DNA from: Mycolicibacter longobardus
GTDB taxonomy: Bacteria > Actinomycetota > Actinomycetes > Mycobacteriales > Mycobacteriaceae
DNA: 64,000 nt
NCBI RefSeq assembly: GCF_002102265.1
Contig: NZ_LQPG01000039.1
Span: forward strand, 1 to 64,000
Reading direction: 5' to 3'
Shown here: positions 16,916 to 25,897 of the stretch, piece after piece
Numbering within the stretch: the first letter of the stretch is position 1
Layout: every line of letters begins with the position of its first letter
Made by a program: the position numbers and the translations under genes
The notes under the pieces: generated by a model
Databases searched by the model: none
The model's input: the letters and a program-made list of their open reading frames with translations, nothing else
What the model was told of the DNA's origin: nothing

Positions 16916-17652
16916 CGTGACAACGCGGGCCCGACGATCGACTCCTCGGTCAAGACAGCCGCGGAAAGATCCACGCCCAGTCGCCGGTGCCACAACAGGT
17001 GAAACAGCACCGGCAACACCATGATCGCTTCACCGACCGGTCTCACCCCGGTCATCAGCGGCCGCGCCGAGTCGAACACCGCCTCCAACGCTGCGGCGAC
17101 CGCCGGGCGGTACACCCGTGGATGCCGATACCCAGACAACCAGCGCAAATTCGCCGTCACGACCGGATCCGCAACGCCCGCTCGCCGATAGGCCCATCCC
17201 AGGGAACGGCACGCCTGCTCGGACCGGTCGAACAACTCAGCATCAGCATCCGATATTCGGTCATCGGCCCGCACGTCAAGAACCGTCGCCGTTCCGTCGG
17301 ACAACCGCACGAAGTAATCAGGCACGTGGTGCCTGCCGTCACCCCAATGGAGCCGGAACGGCTGCGACGCAACACCAACCACCGCGGGATCGGCGTCCAG
17401 CGCGATCAAATGGTCACGCTCCGACCACGACTCGTACCCAACGTGCTCACGAGTCGTCGAAAACCACCACAGGCCTGGATAATTGCCCTGCCCGCGAAAC
17501 GCTGGGAAACCACGCACGGGTGAGCAGTCCAACTCAAAGGCCACTGCGGCACACTCCGCCAGCGGCAAGCGCGAAGAACCCCCGGAGGAGTTGAATTCCA
17601 CCTCAACGCCACCGTTGACCTGCGGCCATAGCGCCGCCGGCGCCACACTCAC
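16912..17652 (-). CDS. TnsA-like endonuclease of the transposon
   Basis: The 246-residue protein starts at GTG 17652. It has a restriction-enzyme-like core: ESWSERDHLIALD, then HVPDYFVRL and TVLDVRADD, where TnsA nucleases carry catalytic Glu, Asp and a basic residue. TnsA cleaves the 5' ends so the element can be excised. It is the first gene of the operon and begins 97 bases from the right end. The usual lysine seems replaced by arginine in LDVR, so activity should be tested. Confidence 0.78.
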   Translation of the reverse strand: MSVAPAALWPQVNGGVEVEFNSSGGSSRLPLAECAAVAFELDCSPVRGFPAFRGQGNYPGLWWFSTTREHVGYESWSERDHLIALDADPAVVGVASQPFRLHWGDGRHHVPDYFVRLSDGTATVLDVRADDRISDADAELFDRSEQACRSLGWAYRRAGVADPVVTANLRWLSGYRHPRVYRPAVAAALEAVFDSARPLMTGVRPVGEAIMVLPVLFHLLWHRRLGVDLSAAVLTEESIVGPALSR

Positions 17653-17749
17653 CTAAACAACGCTACCGGCGGTACCTCGGATAGATTGGCAAAGACACGC
17701 CGATACCGCAGATACGGTGGCAATACATCACATCGGATGTCAACGGACA
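17653..17749. repeat. Transposon right end
   Basis: Read inward on the minus strand it starts TGTCCGTTGACATCC. It contains two related repeats beginning TGCCA with cores TATCTGCGGTA and TATCCGAGGTA, matching the TATCTGAGG cores of the left end. It also holds the presumed promoter of the transposition operon. Confidence 0.82.
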
Positions 17750-17754
17750 GCGGG
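17750..17754. repeat. Target site duplication, right copy (GCGGG)
   Basis: This is identical to 728-732 and directly abuts the terminal ACA of the right end. From here to 17978 there is no gene, only a palindrome CGTCACGTGACG at 17936-17947. Confidence 0.85.
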
Positions 17755-17978
17755 CGCGCCTATCCCCCGCTGTGCCGGTCCGTGGCTGGACGCCTCACTG
17801 TGGCCTGTTTTGTGCCTGGTTTCATCAGTTGATCAACCAGCGCGGCGGGGGCATGGAAATGCAGTTTGGTGCATCCCACCGGTTTGCGTAGTCGCGCTTC
17901 ATGGCAGGCTTGGCGCTGCTCGTCACGCTAGGTTTCGTCACGTGACGCCACATGCCTGTGTGGCCCGCACGTGATCAG

Positions 17979-18668
17979 CTAGGCGCTGACTAGCGAGCTC
18001 TCGTCGTCGAGGTCGTCATCCCCGTCAGCAGCGGCACCACGCCGGCTGCGTCGAGCAGCGGGCCACAGAGGCTCGTAGAGCCGCAGGGCCTGCTCCACGA
18101 GCGCAGACCGCGACGGTGCCTGCCACTCCTCGATCAGGTTCTCGAGGATCGCGGCATCGGCGGGGTTGAGGCCGGTGAGGGGAACACGGCCGGGCGGTTC
18201 AGAGTGCCGGCGGCGACGCACCGGGGCCGCGGGCTGGCGGGAGAACAGCCCTCCCCCAGCCGCTGCGGCCTCCGGCTGCTTCCAGAAGGTCGACAACTCC
18301 TCCTGGCTGTGCTCGATGGCGTCGAGCACGACCTCGGCGTACTTCCGGGCTGTGATGGGGTCGCGGGCCTTCTCGCGGCTGGTGAACCTCCGGAGTGCCT
18401 TGTAGACCTCGGGGGCGACTTCGGCGGTCGGGGTGCTGCCGGTGGCGCGCCGGCGGCGTGGGCGCTGCACTCCCCCGGTGGTTGCTGCGGGCGCCACAGG
18501 CGCCGACGGTGCCGCCTCAGTCGGGGTGGACGGCGTGGGGGCGGCTTCAGCCGGCTTGTTTGCGGCGGCCGGCTTGGCCGCGGCGGTTGGGACGGGGATC
18601 TTCGGCAGGAGGTCGTCGAGATCACCGTCGAGCTGTGAGCTGAAGACGCCCTTCATCTTGCTGGCCAT
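17979..18668 (-). CDS. Likely ParA partner protein (partition)
   Basis: The 229-residue protein has a long Ala/Pro-rich linker (about 30-75), a basic stretch RPRRRRATG, and a C-terminal segment (LNPADAAILENLIEEW, SRSALVEQALRLYEP) resembling a ribbon-helix-helix DNA-binding domain. It follows parA by 18 bases, where plasmids usually encode the centromere-binding partner. No ParB-type helix-turn-helix is visible. The role is inferred mainly from position. Confidence 0.6.
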   Translation of the reverse strand: MASKMKGVFSSQLDGDLDDLLPKIPVPTAAAKPAAANKPAEAAPTPSTPTEAAPSAPVAPAATTGGVQRPRRRRATGSTPTAEVAPEVYKALRRFTSREKARDPITARKYAEVVLDAIEHSQEELSTFWKQPEAAAAGGGLFSRQPAAPVRRRRHSEPPGRVPLTGLNPADAAILENLIEEWQAPSRSALVEQALRLYEPLWPAARRSRRGAAADGDDDLDDESSLVSA

Positions 18669-18686
18669 GATGTGTCACTCCCTCTT

Positions 18687-19607
18687 TCAGCTCGCGTTGG
18701 CAGCAAGCGTGGCTTGGACGCGGAGCAGGATCTCCCGCGTCAGGTTCTGGTAGTCGTTCGCGACGGCGATCGGGTCGGCGGCGTGCAGTCGCGGAATGTC
18801 CTCGCTGCGGCCTTCCCGGAGGGCCTCCAGAAGCTCGGATTTGTCCTTGTCGGCTTGCGCGACAAGTTCCTCGGCTGCCATGTGTCGGTGTCGTTCGGCC
18901 AGGGCTGGGCCGGGTGCGTGGCGGATCGCGGCGGTAAAGGGTTCGACGTCGGACCCGTCGAGCATCTCGCTGATCTGCTTGGTGATCACGCTGTTGCGGG
19001 CCGTCGCCCGCGGGTTGACCTGGAAAAGCGCGACGCCGAGCAGGGAGATCTGGGAGCCGCGGGACTTAGCGCGAGCGTACGAGGTGGCGAGGCGCTGCAC
19101 GCCCTTGATGGATGCCATGTCCTCCCGGGTCGGGACGACCAGGTAGGTGCAAACCTGCAGTAGCGCTAGGAGCAGCATGATGTTGCCGTGGCCGGAGTCG
19201 ACGATCACGATGTCGTAGCGCTCGCGTTCGCACAGGTCCTGCAGGGCGAGGCGGAGGTTCTCGGCGACGTCGATGCCGGCGTCGGCGGTCAAGTCCTCCT
19301 GGGATGACACCAGGGCCAGGCTGGCGCCCCCCATGACGATGTCGAGATTAGGGCGCGCGTTGCGGTAAGGCTCGAGTTTCGCGCCGTATTGCAGCGCTGA
19401 GGCGAGGTTTCGACCCTTGTCCCAGGCATCTTCGGGGACGCCGACGTTCTCGACGCTGAGATCGCCTTGCTGGTCAGCGTCGACGAGCAGGACGCGACGG
19501 CCACGGCGGGCAATGGAGATCCCCACGTTGGCCACTATCGAGGACTTTCCGACGCCACCCTTCTGGCTGCCGATGAGGATCGTGGGGGGCAGAAGCGACT
19601 CTGTCAT
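18687..19607 (-). CDS. parA: ParA-family partition ATPase
   Basis: The 306-residue protein has a deviant Walker A KGGVGKSS (16-23), VLLVDADQQGDLS and YDIVIVDSGHG. It moves plasmid copies apart by ATP-dependent DNA binding. It has no N-terminal DNA-binding domain, so it is of the shorter type that relies on its partner, probably 17979-18668, for regulation. The gene-free stretch upstream with 12-bp repeats (20119-20154) could hold the centromere. Confidence 0.9.
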   Translation of the reverse strand: MTESLLPPTILIGSQKGGVGKSSIVANVGISIARRGRRVLLVDADQQGDLSVENVGVPEDAWDKGRNLASALQYGAKLEPYRNARPNLDIVMGGASLALVSSQEDLTADAGIDVAENLRLALQDLCERERYDIVIVDSGHGNIMLLLALLQVCTYLVVPTREDMASIKGVQRLATSYARAKSRGSQISLLGVALFQVNPRATARNSVITKQISEMLDGSDVEPFTAAIRHAPGPALAERHRHMAAEELVAQADKDKSELLEALREGRSEDIPRLHAADPIAVANDYQNLTREILLRVQATLAANAS

Positions 19608-21649
19608 GTCGGCAATCGTAACGGCCGCAACCCTTTGTCTCGGGCCTTGTCATCGGCGTGTCGCGTGGTTTGTCCTCGCGCTGTGTATGCCGCGTGGCGT
19701 CGTGTGTGCCATTCCGGCTGACGTCGCGTCTGCTACCGCGGCTGCTCGTGCGGCGCGTCCTACCCGGTGCCTTACGTGTTCCCTCCCCCGTCTCCTGCCG
19801 CTACCCATGCCTGCTGGCGCGCCGCGTGGCCTCTTGCATGGCCGTGTTTGTTGCCCTGCGGTTGGCGCGCCTCGTGCCACCTCGTTATCCCCCACCCCTG
19901 TCGTCCCGTGCGTTCGTCCGCTTGTAGTCGTGGCGTGCCACCCGGTGTGCTTTCCGTCTGGCCATGCGGGGTCACCTGCGGCGTCCCGACCGCCTGCCGT
20001 GCTGCTGTGCCTCGCGTACTTGCTCGCGGCTGCTGTCGCCTGTTTGCTGCCGTCCTGCCTACCGCGCTGCCATGCGTGTGCGCTCGCACTCCTTCTGTCG
20101 CTGCGCCTGTAGTGTTGTCATGCGCTTGTCCATGCGCTTGGTCATGCGCTTGGCGTAGCCCGTCACCTGGGGTGTTTGCAATAGCGGGTCTTTGCGTTTG
20201 GCGTACCGCGTTCTCATGCGCGATACATGGCCCCTGCGGCATGGTCGCGCCATGTGTATTGACTCGGGTGTTCCGTGAGGCTTTGCCGGACGTCTTGGTT
20301 AGCCCTGTTCGCGCCGCTTGTAGTTCCGCAGGGGCAGGCGCGTTACCCAGCTGGTGGCCACTGGTCTGGTCCGCCGTGGGCCCTTCCCAGTGGTCCGCCG
20401 GTTGCCGCATGTCGTTACCCCTGGTCTATAGGCCTTTACCAGCACTTTCTCGACTTCCAGGGTAGGGGATAGTGGATAGCTGTGGGCACCGCTGCGGTGA
20501 CCCGGCGTGGCGTGTCGCGTCGTGTACTCACTGGGTGGACTCTGCGATCCGCCGACGTGTCCGTGGTGCCAGGCAATCTGGACTGCGACCCCAAATTCGC
20601 CTCGCCGGCTCGCATCGCTGGTGACCCTGTCCCTGCCGCGATCTGGCCCTCTTTCAGTGCTTCCGTTTCTGGGTTTCCGATCTCTGGATTGGGGCGTCTT
20701 TATGGCCGAAGCGACGTAGCGGCACCGCCCCGGCATCAGCCCTTCGTCGTCCTCGACTGCCGCGCCTCATTGATGCAATTAGGCGCGCTTGAGATGCCGG
20801 GGCTCCGCCGCCCTGACCGCACTGTGCACGTTTGGTTCACCGGCTAGCCGCTCACGCATTAACCGTTTTCGGGGCACTCTCTGCGCGCGTTTGCGGGTCC
20901 ACACCTGCCTGATAGGTGCCGCTGATTTCACGTCGAGTAGGCGCTTATCGACGCAACCGTGTTCAGGGGTTGGTGATCATCTACTGCGGAAGTTTCACTG
21001 TGGTACCGGCCCGAGTCGAGTGCCTTGATAGTGGCGGTATCGATTGGGTTACAGGGGTTGCTTTGCGCTCTGTTTGCTGTCCACACGGGGCATGGTGTGG
21101 GCGCTGATCGGGGTTGCCTGGCCGTGGTCAGCGTGTCTAGTGCGTTGGTCGGGATCTTTGGTCAGTGCACGGTTTCGGCTCCCGGGATGGCAGTCGCGGC
21201 GGATGAGTGCATCGGTACTGACTGCTGCTGACGTTGTGCCGCGCGGGTTGGCTTGGTGGCCAATCACGTTGGCGTAACGCTGACTTGACCTGTCCCGGCT
21301 TGCCTGACGCGGGCCCTCGGGTGCTGGCCGGGCGGGTGGGCTCTGCCGGCTCCCTCGGGTTCGTTTCTCGGTGGGGTAGGTGGCATCCCGTGGGCCGGTT
21401 TTAGATCTGGGGTCTTCGAGGGGGCCTGGCACGCTTCCGTCCCTTCTCGCGCGCTGACCTGGGCTTTTACCCGGCCGCCCGAAGCCTCGGTGACGGCCGA
21501 CGTCGTTTTTGCGGCCTGTGTGGCTCTGTGACGCGTCGAGTGGCCTGCGCGGTGTCGTCTATCTAGCTGAGACTGTTTCGGAGCTTGGCGGCACGCCTGA
21601 CGGGTTTCTGCAGGCCACAGTGGGTGCCACCGCCGTACGCGCCGCGCGG
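19608..21649. other. Two-kilobase gene-free stretch with iterons
   Basis: No frame here is believable as a protein; the long ones are rich in Cys, Trp and Pro and have no domains. The stretch has three tandem 12-bp repeats at 20119-20154, a TTCCAGGGTAG word at 20455-20465 that recurs at 27945-27955, and many CATGCG words. It lies upstream of parA. A centromere or replication origin is the most likely content, with an undetected RNA as an alternative. Confidence 0.55.
20119..20154 (+). repeat. Three tandem 12-bp iterons (CATGCGCTTGGT type)
   Basis: The units are CATGCGCTTGTC, CATGCGCTTGGT and CATGCGCTTGGC, exactly 12 bases apart. The same triplet, with one or two changes, is at 28068-28103 in front of the replication-like gene. 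Phased direct repeats at two backbone sites suggest binding by one plasmid protein (initiator or partition). Confidence 0.75.
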
Positions 21650-22507
21650 TCAGCCCCAGTTGCTGAGGCCAGGCAGGCGCAAGGTCGGGCGGGGTTGGAG
21701 TTTTCCGCTGACGAGGTTGTCGGCGAGTTGGCGGGACTCGTCTTCGCCGGGGGCCAGGGCGCACCAACCGGAGATGACCGTGTTGTTGGCGCTGACACCG
21801 TTCCATCGGCCGAAGAGGTAGTTCTCGTGGGTTGGCAGCCACAAGAAGACGCCTTGACGGGTTCGGGTCACGGGTACGGGTGGGCGGTACCAGCCGATGA
21901 GGACTTCGTTGTTCCACATCTGTAGTTCTCCGCGCCAGCCCGAGTCGAGCAGGATGCGATCGCCGGCTTGCAGGATGGCGACAGTGTGGGTGTCGATGCT
22001 GTTGGCGGGGCCTTGTGCGCCTTGCCAGCTGGCCCACCACTGGCCGTTGAGGTCGACGGGGCGGGGGACTGTGCCGGCTAGTTCCGGCAGTGGCATGTCA
22101 AGGGCGGTCGCGATAGCCGTGGCCGCGGCCAGGGTCAGTTCTTCGGTGCCGGATTCGTAGCGTTGGTACTGATCGATCTCGAGGCCGGCGGTGGTGGCGA
22201 CGGTCAGTTGGGTGAGGCCGATGCGGCGCCGGCGGTTCTGGATCGCTTCGGCGACCGCGCTGGCGGGGGCGGCCGTGGTGGTTGTCGGTATGGCGTCCGT
22301 TTGGCCTGCCAGTTCTGAAAGTGGCAGGTCGAGGGCTTCAGCGAGGGCCCGCGCGGTGCTCAGTGAGGGTTCGCGTTCGCCTCGTTCGAAGCGCTGGTAC
22401 TGGCGCAGCAGTAGTCCCGCTGCCTCGGAGACCTTGGCCTGGGTCAGGTCGAGTTCGAGGCGGCGGGCCCGGATGATCTCGGATCCTGCCCATCCGGTGG
22501 GGCTCAT
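21650..22507 (-). CDS. Regulator with two tandem XRE helix-turn-helix domains
   Basis: The 285-residue protein carries two Cro/C1-type domains: residues about 8-65 (IIRARRLELDLTQAKVSEAA, LPLSELAGQ) and about 83-140 (IQNRRRRIGLTQLTVATTAG, MPLPELAGT). The C-terminal 140 residues are Trp- and Gly-rich (NGQWWASWQG, LFGRWNGVSAN), probably a beta-barrel sensing or binding domain. It overlaps the upstream regulator gene by ATGA, so the two are co-translated. The ligand and targets are unknown. Confidence 0.75.
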   Translation of the reverse strand: MSPTGWAGSEIIRARRLELDLTQAKVSEAAGLLLRQYQRFERGEREPSLSTARALAEALDLPLSELAGQTDAIPTTTTAAPASAVAEAIQNRRRRIGLTQLTVATTAGLEIDQYQRYESGTEELTLAAATAIATALDMPLPELAGTVPRPVDLNGQWWASWQGAQGPANSIDTHTVAILQAGDRILLDSGWRGELQMWNNEVLIGWYRPPVPVTRTRQGVFLWLPTHENYLFGRWNGVSANNTVISGWCALAPGEDESRQLADNLVSGKLQPRPTLRLPGLSNWG

Positions 22508-23748
22508 GTGAGTGCGTTAATGGTCGAGGTCCAGTCGTAAAGGCGCTCGTCGAGGCTGCGCACGGCGGGCGTGCCCTCCCAGGGGCGTAATTCGGTTCTG
22601 ACGGCTTTGATGCGTGCCATTGCTGTGGCGTACCAGGTCAGTGCGAGTTCATCAAGGGCGCAGACCAACATGTAGCAGGCCTTCTCGGGTTCTTTGAGGA
22701 CGGCGGCGGCGGCGCCGAGATCTGCGTAGGTGATGGCGCGTTGTTTGTGTGCGGTGGCCGGCAGCTCGGTCAGGACGCGTTCGAGGGTGAGGCGGGCCTC
22801 GTTGCTGTGGCCGGCGGCCAGTAGCGCGTTGCCTTTGAAGCCGTTGAGTTGAGCGGGGGAGAACCAGTCCAGCCAGTCCGGGGTTGGGGCTGTGGGGTCG
22901 AAGGTTTCCTCGGCTCGGCGGATGAGTTGTAGTGCGCGGGTGGTGTTTCCCAGCCTGGTTTCGACTTCAGCGTCTACCGCATCGATCCAGGCGCCCAGGA
23001 CTACGGGTGTCTCTGCTCGTTTGGCGAATGCTCGGGCGGCGCGGACGTGGTCTCGGGCCTCGTCGGCGCGGTTGGGGTCGTCGGAGGCGGCGGGGCCGAG
23101 GGCCATGTGGCCGAGGACGGCGGCGCCAAGGGCGTCGTTGGTGGCCTCTTGGGCGCATTCGAGTGCCCAGATGAAGTGGGTGTGAGCCTCTTCGGGGTCG
23201 TGGCGGTCGAATAGGGCGATGCGTCCGGAGATGAGGCAGGCCTCGGCGACGGAGTCGGCCAGGGCGGTGCGCGTTGTGGGGGAGACGGCGTCGAGTATGT
23301 CGAGGCCGAGCTGGCTGTGGTTGTTGGCTGCGTGTTGCAGGGGGTTGACCGGCAGTACGCCGTAGAGGCGGCGGTAGCACGCAGTGAGCTGGGCGTAGTC
23401 GTCGGCGACGGAGTCCGGTAGGTCGTGGTGGATCCGGCGTGAGGCATTGAGGCGTAGTGGCCGGCGGGCCTTGACCGGGTTGTCGGGGTTGGTGGTCTTT
23501 CTGGGGGTGAAGCCGAGCTCGGTGAGGGGGCGACCGAATAGTTCTTCCAGGGCTTTGATGTGGGGGGAGTGCGGCCACGGCGGGTCGGTTGATTCCCAGC
23601 GGCTGACGGTTCGGGTGGTGACGGTGAGTTGGTAGCCGAGTTTTTCTGCTGTGGCGTTCAGTGCTTTGACGAAGGCTGTCTGCGAGCCGAGGCCGATACT
23701 TTCCCGGGCCGCGCGCAGTCGGACGTTGCCGTCGGCTGATGCGGTCAT
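22504..23748 (-). CDS. Helix-turn-helix regulator with TPR-like repeats
   Basis: The start at 23748 gives 414 residues. Residues about 8-65 resemble a DNA-binding domain (LRAARESIGLGSQTAFVKAL, TVSRWE). The rest is alpha-helical, with repeats such as AEACLISGRIALFD, LRLIRRAEETF-like and NALLAAGHSNEARLTLERVL, as in TPR regulators of actinobacteria. It is co-translated with the XRE protein and divergent from the WhiB operon across 439 bases, so it may control either. Confidence 0.65.
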   Translation of the reverse strand: MTASADGNVRLRAARESIGLGSQTAFVKALNATAEKLGYQLTVTTRTVSRWESTDPPWPHSPHIKALEELFGRPLTELGFTPRKTTNPDNPVKARRPLRLNASRRIHHDLPDSVADDYAQLTACYRRLYGVLPVNPLQHAANNHSQLGLDILDAVSPTTRTALADSVAEACLISGRIALFDRHDPEEAHTHFIWALECAQEATNDALGAAVLGHMALGPAASDDPNRADEARDHVRAARAFAKRAETPVVLGAWIDAVDAEVETRLGNTTRALQLIRRAEETFDPTAPTPDWLDWFSPAQLNGFKGNALLAAGHSNEARLTLERVLTELPATAHKQRAITYADLGAAAAVLKEPEKACYMLVCALDELALTWYATAMARIKAVRTELRPWEGTPAVRSLDERLYDWTSTINALT

Positions 23749-24091
23749 AACTTTGAGGATACCCGGGCAGGTTTGTCCGGTTGTGGCGTCTAGCAGGACA
23801 TATATGCAGGTATTTGTCGGCGATTCGCCGACGATCAGTTGGGCTTTGTCTGGTGCCGTGCGCTTGATTACGTCCGCCGCGTAGACCGCAGTGGCGTCTA
23901 CTTTGGCGCAATGCCCTTCAAATGGTTGACGGGGGACCGTCCAGTCGTTACTGTCAGCGTTCAGACGGACGTATTCGTGAACCTGGCCCCCCAAAGCCGC
24001 TGGGTTCCTGAACTTTCCGGGAGGTGAAAACCACCAGTCCCAGACCGGCCACGAAAGTTGGCAGGCGACCTGGACTGGGCCCGTGAAATCG

Positions 24092-24129
24092 ACAGGCCCC
24101 CGGCGAAGGGGGGTTCACCGGGGGCCTGT
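24092..24129. terminator. Strong hairpin in the whiB leader
   Basis: The arms ACAGGCCCCCGG (24092-24103) and CCGGGGGCCTGT (24118-24129) are perfect, with a 14-base loop and no T-run after them. It lies 58 bases before the whiB start, so attenuation or protection of the whiB message is as likely as termination. The rest of 23749-24187 holds only the divergent promoters. Confidence 0.6.
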
Positions 24130-24187
24130 ACGAACCGCTTTCTCCGATCGAGTGCCACCTCGACCGGACTTCCCTAAGGAGGGAATC

Positions 24188-24814
24188 GTGTCTTTGCCAG
24201 ACAAATCCGATCGTATCGCAACATCGCAGTCCAACACGGTAGGCAGGTCCACCAGCGCATCCAGGTCCAACGTCCACAAGCTGCCGACGGCCCAGACCGT
24301 ACGCCCCAACGTCCTTCTGGTCGGCAACTGGATCGTCCTGCGTGATGTGCCCGAGAAGTTCGAGCACCTGCCCGGTCGAACGGCCACCGATCTCTTCGAC
24401 ACTCTGCGTGAACTCTCGGTCAACGTCCGCGACACGCTCGACGGCGGCATCGCCCTCGACGTGCGGATCGCCCCGCAGACCGTCATTGAACTCATCGACA
24501 CCTACCGGCTCACCGCGACGCCGCGTGTCTTGGCCGCCTTGGCTGAGAAGGCCCGCAACAGCTGGCAGGAACAAGCCCTGTGCCATCAGTCTGACCCCGA
24601 GATGTTCTTCCCTGAAAAGGGTGGTGCCACCAGCGCAGCCAAGCGGATCTGCCGGGCATGCCCGGTTCGCCAGGAATGCCTCAACCACGCCCTGGACAAC
24701 GACGAGCGCTTCGGTATCTGGGGCGGGCTCTCGGAGCGGGAACGTCGCAAGCTCCGGCCGGGCCACACCGTCGACGCCGCCCCGGCGCAGCTGCCTGTGA
24801 GGCGAGTCGGATGA
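24188..24814 (+). CDS. WhiB-family protein with a long N-terminal extension
   Basis: The GTG start at 24188 follows AAGGAGGG and gives 208 residues. The C-terminal WhiB domain has the four iron-sulfur cysteines (132, 155, 158, 164; CHQSDPEMFFP, CRACPVRQEC) and the FGIWGGLS turn. The preceding 125 residues are unlike a normal WhiB, which has a short N-terminus; they contain an NVLLVGNWIVLRDVP segment and a helical part. It probably regulates transcription with the main sigma factor and heads a chain of overlapping genes. Confidence 0.85.
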   Translation: MSLPDKSDRIATSQSNTVGRSTSASRSNVHKLPTAQTVRPNVLLVGNWIVLRDVPEKFEHLPGRTATDLFDTLRELSVNVRDTLDGGIALDVRIAPQTVIELIDTYRLTATPRVLAALAEKARNSWQEQALCHQSDPEMFFPEKGGATSAAKRICRACPVRQECLNHALDNDERFGIWGGLSERERRKLRPGHTVDAAPAQLPVRRVG

Positions 24815-25179
24815 GCGCCCCCACCGTCGAGCCGCCCGTTCAGCCGGCCGGCGAACAGCACTACAGCGATCTGGTCCAGATCCTGGCCGGGGCCGCGATC
24901 ATCGCAACGAACTTCTGGGACCGTGAGGACTTCGACATCTACGAATGTGTGAAGCGCTCCTGGTCGGTGCGCGGACGGGCCGTGGCCTTTGCCACCGTGG
25001 TCCGCGCGACCCGGAAGGTCCTGCCTGGGGGAGACCTCTACGCCTATAACGACGCCCCTGGCCGCACTGCGAAGGAGATCTCGGCGGTGTTCGCCCGAGC
25101 CACAGCGCGCGAGCTGGGTGAGTCGCAGCAGCTGCCGCGCGCCATGAGTGCGTCGTTCACCGGGGGAGGGGACCGGTGA
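24811..25179 (+). CDS. Unknown 122-residue protein after WhiB
   Basis: It starts with ATGA over the whiB stop, so it is translationally coupled. The protein (MSAPTVEPPVQPAGEQHYSD) is acidic to neutral with helices around LVQILAGAAIIATNFWDRED and a C-terminal Gly-rich tail. I recognise no domain. Context suggests a plasmid accessory role. Confidence 0.65.
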   Translation: MSAPTVEPPVQPAGEQHYSDLVQILAGAAIIATNFWDREDFDIYECVKRSWSVRGRAVAFATVVRATRKVLPGGDLYAYNDAPGRTAKEISAVFARATARELGESQQLPRAMSASFTGGGDR

Positions 25180-25676
25180 ACGGCTCAGGTACGGGACGCC
25201 GCCGGATGGGGGAGTCTTCGGCGGCGATCCCGTGCCCCCAACCTCGATCGATTGCTTCGGCCGCATCCCGGCTCGGGGCGCCTGACAGCCATGTGCGCGG
25301 GTCCCGTGTCGACGGGACCCAGATGCGTGAGCACCTGTTGGCGGCACTTGCCGCCGATGGCGCGGTGCTGAGCACCAACGCGCTGGCGCAGTTGGCTCCG
25401 TGGCATGTCCACAGCGTTCGTTCCGGCTGCGCGTCTTGCCATCCCGAGGGGCAGGCCACACCGTGGAACGTCCTGGAGTGCCACGGCAGTTGGCACGTCA
25501 TCGAGCGGCCCCGTACTGGCCACGACATCCACCCGCACCTGCAGCGCCTGGTTGCGGACGGGCTAGTTGAGCGATCTCGCCCGGCCGGGGATCGCAGGGT
25601 GTACTGGGCCGCCACTGTGGGCGCCGGCGCCGGTGGGCCATCTGGCGGCGTCTTGCTGAAGCGGGTGGCGTCATGA
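25176..25676 (+). CDS. Unknown protein with winged-helix-like region and Cys/His cluster
   Basis: The 166-residue protein starts GTGA over the previous stop. Residues about 50-150 look like a helix-turn-helix (REHLLAALAADGAVLSTNAL, LQRLVADGLVERSRP) interrupted by a Cys/His cluster (SGCASCHPEG, LECHGSWH) that may bind zinc. This suggests a small DNA-binding protein, but I cannot name a family. Confidence 0.6.
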   Translation: MNGSGTGRRRMGESSAAIPCPQPRSIASAASRLGAPDSHVRGSRVDGTQMREHLLAALAADGAVLSTNALAQLAPWHVHSVRSGCASCHPEGQATPWNVLECHGSWHVIERPRTGHDIHPHLQRLVADGLVERSRPAGDRRVYWAATVGAGAGGPSGGVLLKRVAS

Positions 25677-25897
25677 CCGGGCGTGTCGTTCGGCGAGCTG
25701 AGTCTGTCGGGGGTGCCTTCTACGATCAGGGCGCGCGGGCGGTGACCAGGGGGGTTGCGGACCCGGTGCGCCGGGCTTGCCACGGCTCGGCTGCGAGTCG
25801 CGGGGGGGTCGACATGTTCGCTTTTGTTTGGCGGTTGCGTTCTGTGCCTGCAGCTTTGGTCTGCGGTGTGTCCGTTCGGCAGGTGTGCGGTGTTTAG
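25673..25897 (+). CDS. Small hypothetical protein in the overlap chain
   Basis: This 74-residue frame starts with ATGA over the previous stop. Its composition (Val, Arg, Ala) is unremarkable and no domain is seen. The case for a gene rests on the stop-start overlaps on both sides. Confidence 0.4.
   Translation: MTGRVVRRAESVGGAFYDQGARAVTRGVADPVRRACHGSAASRGGVDMFAFVWRLRSVPAALVCGVSVRQVCGV

Larger units (their letters stand above)
733..17749. mobile_element. Tn7/Tn5053-like transposon with Cu, As and Cd resistance
   Basis: The element is 17,017 bp. Its outer ends read TGTCCGTTGTCG (left) and, on the opposite strand, TGTCCGTTGACA (right), flanked by the 5-bp duplication GCGGG. The transposition operon at the right end encodes a TnsA-like nuclease, a DDE transposase (TniA), an AAA regulator (TniB) and TniQ, all leftward. 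I see no serine resolvase gene and no obvious res site, so movement may be cut-and-paste through TnsA. Cargo from left to right is copper, arsenic and cadmium modules, each preceded by a left-end copy. The matching duplication shows the whole unit moved as one in its last transposition. Confidence 0.88.

Noticed and set aside
19767..20465. 232-codon open frame in the gap before parA
   Set aside because: It is Cys/Trp/Pro-rich with no domain and it translates the iterons into a meaningless MRLVMRL stretch.
23954..24766. 270-codon open frame on the minus strand
   Set aside because: It overlaps the WhiB gene on the other strand, whose cysteines and ribosome site are convincing.
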